From assembly GCA_036362985.1 (NCBI GenBank), contig JAYGXS010000004.1:29726562-29790561 (forward strand): a DNA stretch of 64,000 bases. Direction: 5' to 3'. Source of the stretch: Ligula intestinalis. Taxonomy: Eukaryota > Platyhelminthes > Cestoda > Diphyllobothriidea > Diphyllobothriidae. The position numbers and the translations under genes are program-made. How positions within the stretch are numbered: position 1 is the first letter of the stretch; the number at the start of each line of letters is the position of its first letter. This document shows positions 56,815 through 64,000 of the stretch, one piece after another. Below the pieces are notes generated by a model that saw only the letters and a list, made by a program, of their open reading frames with translations, was not told where the DNA came from and searched no databases.

Positions 56815-57386
56815 GGCAACAATAGCTTATGTAGGCCCACTCATTAGTCCATACTGCCTACACGTTTTCCCACGAAAATGGTGCTTATAGAGTTTTATGG
56901 GTGGGGAAGTAGGATACGCAGTGGAATATACTTTAATAAATGTTAAATTCGTTTTTATTTTACTGTATTAGGTGTGTTGTTGATTTTTATCTGTAGATTT
57001 TCCTAATATGTATTATCGTTTAACTCATTGCTGAAAAATCCGATTATCAAAACGCAGGTATCTTGAATTTCCCGAAAAATTGAAATGGTGGTTAGGAAGT
57101 CGTATACTTAACTTACCTGAGGTCTAACTAACCGTTCCGAAGTTAGATTAGTATAGTCCGCGGCGCGAAGCTCCGCGCACTCTTTCAATTTACATGCGGA
57201 ACAACTTACTCACAGCGGCCACGGGAAGCAAATTTGACTGCATATTTTTCTCTTTGCGCTTCTCAAAATTTCCTTCTCTGCCTATCTTTTTCCCCACCCT
57301 CCTTAAAACTCTAGAGCAACCGTTTTTGCAGGACAAAGTTCTGGGACTAGGGTTATATTAGTGGCCCTACATGAGCTAATTTTGCC
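56815..57386 (+). mobile_element. MITE copy with degenerate 8-bp target duplication
   Basis: It begins GGCAACAATAGCTTATGTAG and ends CATGAGCTAATTTTGCC. Flanking octamers CCGGCTTC (56807-56814) and CCCTCTTC (57387-57394) agree at 6 of 8. Its central block ATTAGTATAGTCCGCGGCGC is shared by all copies. Orientation is opposite to the copy at 61931-62477. Confidence 0.82.
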
Positions 57387-57479
57387 CCCTCTTCCTCAAC
57401 TGGAACGCAGCTGCTTTTGATGTTGCTAGCGAACGCTGATCCAGGGACTTGGTTAGCTTAGTGGGACCTTATAAATGAC

Positions 57480-57640
57480 CTAAAAGGCTTCGTTGGGGTC
57501 CATAACTCCCCGCCCTATATAAATGTAATCGCCCGAGCAGAATTTATCGAAATCTCCCTATGCTCGCCAAATACACTTCTGAATCCTCTGATGGGAATTT
57601 TTTGCAACTTAAATCATAATAATTTGAACAAGGCCATGAA
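57480..57640 (+). repeat. Isolated tail of the left-edge PLE family
   Basis: AATGTAATCGCCCGAGCAGA, then AATTTATCGAAAT, ATGCTCGCCAA and GATGGGAATTTT parallel 995-1080. No coding part precedes it. Confidence 0.5.
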
Positions 57641-57719
57641 GTACACAAATATAATTGATGCCAAGCCACTTTATGACCTCTTATTTAACTTCGTACGGTC
57701 AGTACCTTTTGACAAGACG

Positions 57720-58000
57720 ACATAAATTGTCCAATTAAATAGCGATCTGAAGGAACGAAACCTGATAGGTAAATAAAGCATAGACTGTTGGTCCAATAGG
57801 CGGATGCGTATGGTGAGGGAGAGGGGTAGGAGCGTTATCTAACCAAACCAGTTTCGATTGAAAACTGATTAAAATCGCAACCTGTGGGAGCACATTTAGT
57901 CATGCAGGGGGAGGGGATAGAGAATGAGAGGGAATGTGGATTACGTCCACACTGATAATGATCATAATCCTAATCCCACTCCTAATTGGGGAAAAGCATG
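57720..58000 (+). repeat. PLE-tail-like direct repeat, copy 1 of 2
   Basis: ATTGTCCAATTAAATAGCGA, CCTGATAGGTAAATAAAGC and AAAACTGATTAAAATCGCA recur at 58390-58680 in the same order, about 670 bp on. GAAACCTGATAGG resembles a degraded GAAACGTCAGG tail. Confidence 0.6.
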
Positions 58001-58280
58001 CAGTCGCATATCAATCGTGCAAATCGCGACCCTTGTCTGATTCAATCTCAAATGAGATATTCGAGTGTAAATCCGGATAGCAGGTAAATAAGGCCCTCAT
58101 TCCAGTGAAAAGTGGCTCCAATCTACTTATACAGTCGAAAGGGCGCGCCACCAGGACACTGGAATAGGAACTTCCCTCCTCAGAAAACTGTAATACAGGT
58201 TGGTTTCTGCTACATTTCAGTAAATGCACGTACTTCTGTGCCCTAGCCCAAACACTAACCCTAACCTAAACCTTAATCTT
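57985..58280 (+). repeat. Dispersed ~290-bp repeat, copy 2
   Basis: Direct copy of 56180-56475, ending with CACTAACCCTAACCTAAACC, a telomere-like hexamer run longer than that in copy 1. Confidence 0.65.
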
Positions 58281-58389
58281 AATGCTAATTTCAAAATGGC
58301 GAATGCGATGAAATACGCAGAATCTAACGATGTTACAGAAATGTGTCACCTCCTATTCAACTGCATGCGCTCTTTGCCTATTAATGAGA

Positions 58390-58810
58390 CAAGATAAATT
58401 GTCCAATTAAATATCAGTCTAGAGGAGTGAAACCTGATAGGTAAATAAAGCGTGAACTCTTGGTCTGGGGTGCATTTATCACCTTACTCTACGACTGCAT
58501 CTGATGAAGGGTTCAAGACAGAATCCGAATCGTCAGCCAAAAAATTACTTGTTCCAGTGATAATATCTTTGACTTCTGAACTGTTGGTCTGATACGCGGT
58601 TGCACATAGTGACGGGGAGTGGGAGTTATCTATGCAGGCCAGTTCAGATTCAAGTTGATTAAAATTGCAGCAAGCGGGAGAACAGTCAGTAGAGGGGGGG
58701 GGGTGGGAGAATGCGAGAGAATGGGGGTTACGTGAATACTAACAGTAATTTTAATTCGAATCCCATCTTTAAACTTAATCCCCACCGTAATCCTGACTTT
58801 CCTGGAACTT
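58390..58810 (+). repeat. PLE-tail-like direct repeat, copy 2, with inserted hammerhead-like motif
   Basis: The second copy of the 57720-58000 repeat is interrupted at about 58468-58585 by a segment holding CTGATGA (58501-58507), A, GGGTTC, loop AAGACA, GAATCC and GAATCGTC (58527-58534). All six helix II pairs form (one is G-T). GAAA has changed to GAAT, which should break the core pair. It ends in G-rich and telomere-like stretches. Confidence 0.55.
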
Positions 58811-59457
58811 AGCCCAAAGCAATTTTATATTACGGCCGGTTACTCCTCCCAGGTTCGGTTGGGTGGAGCGTACAACCAATCCCTGCCCATCCGTACTATA
58901 ATGTCTGTTTAGTACTTTCGCCCCAGGATTTCATTGCAGTGTGGGGTGTGATTCTTCCCTTTCCTCTTGCTACTTGGTAAAAGGCCTAAAAAGACCTTTT
59001 GTAAATGAGCATTTCTACGACTGGCCGGCAGTTGTTAGCGTACACATTTCCCGGCCGTCCTCGGATGTGTGTGTGTACAACAGCGGTTTGTTTCAGTCAG
59101 AAAAACTTGCTGAGAATCTATCGCATTATCTCCACCTTCTATAACCGTGTCTCGACGAAATCGATACGTCCAAGGGTTGCGCGGTAGCCGTGCCTGAAGA
59201 AACTTAATAGCATGTATCTGTGTGCCAAACGATGAAGGAGAAAAAGAACAACCAGCTGGCCTTCCTTTATGTCCTCGCCTGTCGCAAAGGGTGTGGTAGC
59301 CGAAAGACTAAAGTGTTCATGCAAGCGACAGGCACGATGCAAGTACTCAATTGCAACAGCAACCAGCCAATCAACCACAAAACAGTTGTGTATGGAGGCT
59401 CCATCGGTGTGCTGAGACGCACTGCAGTGACCCAGAAAAGCCAGAGGCAACCATAAG
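58811..59457. other. No gene recognised
   Basis: Two overlapping frames on opposite strands (59139-59477 minus, 59220-59456 plus) show no domain and no codon-level sign of selection that I can judge. Possibly the outer part of a repeat. Confidence 0.35.
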
Positions 59458-61267
59458 GCGTTGTGGCGGAGAGCCATAATTCCTCCTGCCCCCTTCGTTC
59501 TCCGAAGCCCGCTGCCCCAACGTCATGTGCCTTCGTAAACGCCTGTTCCACTTGATGACCTGAAAGCCATCACTTGACCGACTTCCACTCGCAGACATAC
59601 GTGCACACACACGCCCGTATTGAGGTGCGATTGTGGCATCAGCCAGAGGAATTGCTGTTGTGATTTCGACAACGTTTACGTCTGTACGTTGGAAGGAGAA
59701 AAGTGTGCTTCTGTGATCTCAACTATGTTTACCAGTGAATCGGCAAGATGGTAGGAGGAAAGGTCATCTCAACTACGTGGGCCTGTGAGTCGGAAAGTTT
59801 GTAGGAGGAAAATTCGTCTCAACTACGTGTGCGAGTGAGTCCGCACTTTAGTCGAAGAAAAGTTCGTCACGGCAACCTGCGCCATTGAGTCGGCACGTTG
59901 CTAGGAGGAAATTTCATCTCGAGTGCGTTTGCCAGTGAACCGGGAAATTGGGTAGGAGGAAAGAATGTGCTGGTGTGATCTCTTTGATAAGAGAAAATAA
60001 GCTTTCGAACACGGGGTATCCCAATGAGAGCTGAATCGGACAAATGCGTCAGTGAAGTAGATTTACTGTCGTCCAGACACAAAATTGAGATATAGTTGAG
60101 TGTCGGAGGTATGAAAATTCATCGATGCATACACAATCGTATGTTGAGTATATCATGAAACAACTCACGAATAATGGTTTCGTTGTTGAGGGACGAAGGA
60201 ATTTCTCGTTCGCAGAAGAGATGTGATGGGATAGCAACGTAGTTGAATGAATGCTCCAAATAATTTTCTTGAGGTTCGACCAGGACATGAATGGCTGAGT
60301 TTTGGTGAACACATAAATCTCGATTCGCGACAGGGTGTCGGCAACCGCATTTCCCTATCTACGGGCACGACGAATGACGCAGGGAAAATAGAACGGTGTA
60401 GTCGAGTTGGAATTTATTGAAGATTTTGTCAGCCAAAACGGAAGTTTCTGTGTGTGCAGATTACGTCGGAGGCATTAATTTGTAGGGATCTAAGCAATGG
60501 TTGTGCCTAGATAACTACAGTCATCAGGTCGAATCCCAGGTTGGAAGTTGAAAGGTAAGAGTCACCAGAATGAGGGGTATATTGTAAACAGAATTCACAC
60601 TTGCAGTCCCGGGTGGCAGGCAGGCAGGCAAGTAGCCCTTGTTGGATCCGGAACCCCCCCAAGTGGGCCTCAATCCCGGCCGCGAGGAGGAGGAGAAGGA
60701 GTCGGAGCAGCATAGTCAGGAGGGGCCGCTCTGTCATAAAAAAAACAGATGGAGAGGAGAAGAGATGGATCCACCATAGGGAGGTTTGGTGTAGCAGACC
60801 TTGGCCGCCCTGAGGGCGGGTGGGAACGTGGTCGAAGATGCGTCTGCTGTGGTTCCCTCAGGTGGCCACTGGCGAAGCCAGGGCTGGTCCTGACTGCGTC
60901 TAGCCAGGCCTGAAAGAGTTGACTGTCTTGTGTTGGATAAAGACAATTGATTTTACATGGCTGTGAAGCGAGTTCTAGTGTTTTGCTATTGGTGTGTTGC
61001 AAGTTGTCCGAGCGGATGTTGCCTGCAAAGGCCCCCTGCTGCGTTGGCCAAAGGGGTGGTGTGTGAAGTGGTCCCTAGGGGGTCGCGACTACTCGGGCAT
61101 GCGTGTGCGGGCGTGTGTGTGCACGCATGTCTGCGAGTTGAAGTCGGTCAAGTGATGGTTTTCAGGTCATCAAGTGGAACGGGCGTTTACGAAGGCACAT
61201 GACGTTGGGGCAGCGGGCTTTGGAAAACGAAGGGGGCAGGAGGAATTATGGCTCTCCGCCACAGCGT
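59458..61267. mobile_element. Large inverted-repeat unit: ~163-bp arms around a tandem array and GC-rich core
   Basis: The left arm 59458-59622 and right arm 61106-61267 are near-identical reverse complements (shared marks include GGCGGAGAGCCATAATTCC, CCCGCTGCCCCAACGTCATG and CACTTGACCGACTTCCACTC on the left). The 1.48-kb interior holds a 50-bp tandem array (59671-59982), an AT-richer middle and a GC-rich block (60600-61100). No transposase is readable. The right arm abuts the PLE at 61257, whose first codons overlap the arm's end. Confidence 0.7.
59671..59982. repeat. 50-bp tandem repeat array, six units
   Basis: Units at 59721, 59771, 59821 and 59871 are exactly 50 bp. A partly decayed unit precedes them and one extended unit follows at 59921. 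The unit consensus contains AACTACGTGTGCCAGTGAGT, CGGCA.GTTGGTAGGAGGAAA and a closing TCATCTC. Confidence 0.85.
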
Positions 61268-61930
61268 CAGATAATGAAACCAAAAGACCTACTGACACGG
61301 CAAGAGCCATCTAGAGTCGTCAAGAGTATCTGGTGCAGTTGCGGACGAGGTCACTTCGTCGGCGACACTCACAGACTTCTTAAGACACGAATTGCCGAAC
61401 ACGCGAGAACAGTGCGGCGAAATGATACCGAATCTCAATTTGCGGCTCATTCGACGGGACCCGGCTACACCTTATAATTCCCTGAGGCTGACATTCTAGC
61501 AAGGGGTGAAAATCATGCGATCCGAAAATTATCTGAGTTATGGTTTATGGGCCCCCCAATCCATAAATAAATGCAACGATTTGCCCAATTCATATGCAAT
61601 TTTGAGGCTCAATTTATTTAAAGTAAGTGGCCACTTTGGAAACGCACAGGCCACCGCGTCGTCTTACGTCAACACTGGCGAGCCAGATAGTCACGTCCGA
61701 GTTCAACACGCATGATGAGAGTTCAACAAGGCAGAGCCCGCATGCCGGTCAACAAGTTACCAACGAATAAGACGGCAACTATCGTTAATTGTCGTTATAC
61801 GTTTGCAGTACTGACTATTTCCTTTAAATATTGCAAATTCCTCTGCCTATGTTACCCGTTCCTGCTTTGCTTTTTTTCTCGTGTCTGATGAAGTATCCTC
61901 GATGGGTGTCAAAATGTCAGGTGAATAAAA
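61257..61930 (+). mobile_element. Penelope-like element 3' part: GIY-YIG endonuclease plus tail (interrupted by a MITE)
   Basis: KSIWCSCGRGHFVGDTHRLL, KTRIAEHARTVRR and AAHSTGPGYTL (61310-61476) are a GIY-YIG domain of the IAEHxxAVRRxDxxSxxAxH type; Y of YIG is changed to F and G. After frameshifts, ADILARGEN (61490-61515) and SINKCNDLPNSYAILRL (61555-61610) complete the family's C-terminus. A 3' tail follows with CTGATGA (61885-61891) and CAAAATGTC (61910-61918). The tail resumes after the MITE at 62478-62520. Confidence 0.8.
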
Positions 61931-62477
61931 GGCAAAATTAGTTTAGGTAGGCCCACTCATATACTCCTAGTCCCGGCTTTTTGTCCCTCAAAAACATTGG
62001 TTATAGAGTTTTGGGGAGTGGGGAAATAGGATAGACAGAGAAGGAAATTTTCAGAATTAAGTGGAAAGTGAATAAATATAGTCGAAGTTGCTTCCCACGG
62101 CCGCTGTTCCACATGTAAATTGAAGTTGTGCGTGCCGCTTCGCGCCGCAGACTATACTAATCTAATTCCAAAACGGTAAGCTGGACCTCAGGTAAGCTGA
62201 AGTGGACGACCTCCTTACCACCATTACAATTTTTTGGGAAATCCAAGAAACCTGCAATTTGACAATCCGATTTTGCCGCAATAAGTTAAACGATAATACA
62301 GATTAGGAAAATCTACAGATATAGATCAACAGCACTTCTAAGTACAGTAAGATCAAAAAGGTATATTCCACTGCGTGTCCTAACTCCCCAACCATAAAAC
62401 CCTATAGCTAACGTTTTCGTAGGAATGCATGCAGGGAGTTGAGATTAATGTGTGGGCCTACATAAGCTGCTGTTGCC
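61931..62477 (-). mobile_element. MITE copy with perfect 8-bp target duplication, inside a PLE tail
   Basis: It begins GGCAAAATTAGTTTAGGTAG and ends CATAAGCTGCTGTTGCC. The outer about 100 bp of each side are imperfect inverted repeats. GAATAAAA is present at 61923-61930 and 62478-62485. Length 547 bp, with no open frame of note. An 8-bp duplication fits hAT, P or Merlin-type transposases; the termini (GGCAA...TTGCC) do not identify the superfamily. Confidence 0.9.
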
Positions 62478-62525
62478 GAATAAAATTGTTATCCCAGCGA
62501 TTGTATCTTCTTCCTGTCGACCTGG
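62478..62525 (+). mobile_element. Continuation of the PLE tail after the MITE
   Basis: GAATAAAATTGTTATCCCAG then CGATTGTATCTTCTTCCT corresponds to the tail seen at 25925-25957 (minus) and 26087-26119 (AAGTATTGTC.CAGCGA...CTTCTT). It shows that the MITE landed in an existing PLE end. Confidence 0.75.
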
Positions 62526-63825
62526 TGATTGCTGGATTTGTAAAATTTTACAAGGATTAGAGCCGAAGTCTCAGATGGGTTAGATGGACGTACAGGCCAC
62601 CTCTCCGCTTGACTCTCAGTCCATAGAAGACTGAATTTTCCTGTCTTATGATACCCCATCAATTTACAACCCTTGGGGCGTCATGAATCAGAAATAGCTT
62701 AAATATGGGGTGGATTTATATGTCTTCGGCATGGACCCTTTAATGTAGAAGTCCTTTGCACCTATTTCTACTAGATACCAGTCGCATATGAGTGGTTGCC
62801 GAATTGCTGTTAATGAGACTTAACTCAATGGTGAATGGATCTAAATAGTCTGTACACGCACGCAATCTGGCCCTTATTCATGTGCCAGAATAAAAAAGCA
62901 GTATTTTTCACTTAAGTAAGGTGTTGTTGTTAATACTTATGACATTTTGACCACCATGTCAGGGCAGCCAAATAGGATCGCATGCAGTCCGTGTTTACGA
63001 GAACTGTCACGTATCAGTGTGTTGTGTCGCAAGTTAGTAAATAGTCTGGAAGTGTCTAGGTACAGGTCGTACGTCGAATTTTTATGAAATGCGTCGTGTT
63101 TTTGTTTTAATCAAAGATTTTATAGATTCATATGGCAGGTGTAGTCGTCAGGTCTGCTTCTTAACGGCAAAGAACGTCTCCTGCATTAGTGTAAAGACGG
63201 AAGGTAGAACTCACGGCCATTTGAACATCAGTTTCTTTGGTTAAAAAAATCAAAAGTCAACGCTATCTAGGCGTTTTCAGTTAGTCCCAGTGTATAGGAG
63301 CTAAACGGCTGCACTGGCCTTTATAGCCGATCTAAGCAATCCGACACCTACCTCTCAGTTTTAAACTTTTACGCCGGATGAGCTTGCGATTTCTTACGTC
63401 GGCATTTTTCACAAAGAACAAAGTCGGGCTTCATCCGAAGAATTGCCGAGGCCATCGAGGCTGATGCATCGTTCAAGGGGAACGACTGTCCGGATATTTT
63501 AATCATATGCGGAGCATTGTTGTGCAATTAAATCATCCCACATCGCTCTTAGTTGTGCGGCTAAATAATTTATAATGGGCGCCTGCCTCTGCAGAAGTAT
63601 GTGAATTGACGACTGGTGTGGAGAAGGCAGTAAAGAACAGATGCAATTGCCACTGCATCCCTTCAGTTATTTCCTAGGACTCGCGTTTTCGCTTGTATTA
63701 ACAGTAAAAGCAATCACTCTCGTTATTTCTAATTAATTTTATCCTAACTTAATTCGTAATATCGGCCTTACAACAGCAAAAGATGCCTCGTGTATAAGTC
63801 AATGCCAGGGAAAAGAATGGTCGAA
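62526..63825. other. No gene recognised
   Basis: Short frames only. Similar phrases near 63145-63210 and 63750-63815 (GGCAAAGAACGTCTC and AGCAAAAGATGCCTC) hint at a faint direct duplication. Confidence 0.35.
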
Positions 63826-63827
63826 TG

Positions 63828-63940
63828 CCGGAGTGTTGTGCTGTGTTGTTAGAAGACGCTGACACAAACCCTTACACCGACACCAGGTGGCGATAGCATT
63901 TCACCCCTACCAACTAGCGGCAGTCTCCTAACCAACAGGC
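63828..63940 (+). repeat. Second copy of the repeat at 55190-55300
   Basis: TGTTGTTAGAAGACGCTGAC, GACACCAGGTGGCGATAG and the following 40 bp match 55198-55295 with scattered changes. Class unknown. Confidence 0.6.
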
Positions 63941-64000
63941 TGATCTGGCCTACTTGTGCAAACTGACATCGTCCGCAGTGGCCAATCAGCGCCCTTGTTA

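Noticed and set aside
59139..59477. 112-codon minus-strand frame
   Set aside because: No domain, overlaps a plus frame of similar quality, and partly extends into the inverted-repeat arm.
61931..62477. Assigning the MITE to hAT on the basis of the 8-bp duplication
   Set aside because: The termini do not show a hAT-like CAGGG end, and P and Merlin elements also make 8-bp duplications, so the superfamily is left open.

Overview
The window is eukaryotic nuclear DNA, AT-rich and intron-rich, and full of decayed mobile elements. Three things suggest a parasitic flatworm, most likely a tapeworm with a large genome of the diphyllobothriid type (Spirometra, Dibothriocephalus or Schistocephalus relatives). 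These are 3-6 kb introns in a neural-type adhesion gene, many Penelope-like retroelement (PLE) remnants with GIY-YIG domains, and short tRNA-like SINEs. The species is an inference from style; no database was consulted. A 400-base run of N at 22160-22559 shows this is a draft scaffold.

The only convincing host gene is a plus-strand protocadherin in eight coding exons (7979-43782; 1382 codons from the first in-frame ATG, 1369 from the more plausible second ATG at 8018). Every junction has GT/AG borders and the reading frame is kept throughout. The protein has a signal peptide, seven cadherin repeats, one transmembrane helix encoded by exon 6, and a tail of about 400 residues in exons 6-8. Possible poly(A) signals lie at 43802 and 43940. 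The first six introns total about 28 kb and hold most of the repeats discussed here.

The rest is repeat-derived. (1) At least eight PLE fragments carry recognisable reverse transcriptase or GIY-YIG endonuclease sequence: 1-874, 26790-27500, 30354-31456 (minus), 33880-34830 (minus), 49430-49722, 54172-54480, 54975-55125 and 61257-62520. (2) Around PLE tails there is a recurrent motif resembling a minimal hammerhead ribozyme: CTGANGA, one nucleotide, a short hairpin, then GAA, a self-complementary 4-6 nt block, then C. The block is ACGT, AGCT, AATT or AACGTT in different families. Several copies form inverted pairs. (3) A MITE family of about 550 bp with imperfect terminal inverted repeats and 8-bp target duplications has four long copies and one partial copy. 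One copy sits inside a PLE tail, which gives a clear insertion order. (4) tRNA-like SINE pieces occur at seven or more sites, one as a head-to-head pair inside a palindrome.

Region by region: 1-7978 is the 5' flank with PLE and SINE debris; 7979-43782 is the protocadherin gene with repeat-filled introns; 43.95-52.8 kb is intergenic with sparse repeats and one GC-rich island at 50.6-51.1 kb; 52.8-64 kb is dense nested repeat material, including a 50-bp tandem array between inverted arms. I see no CRISPR array, operon, rRNA or credible functional tRNA. No host gene other than the protocadherin can be supported.
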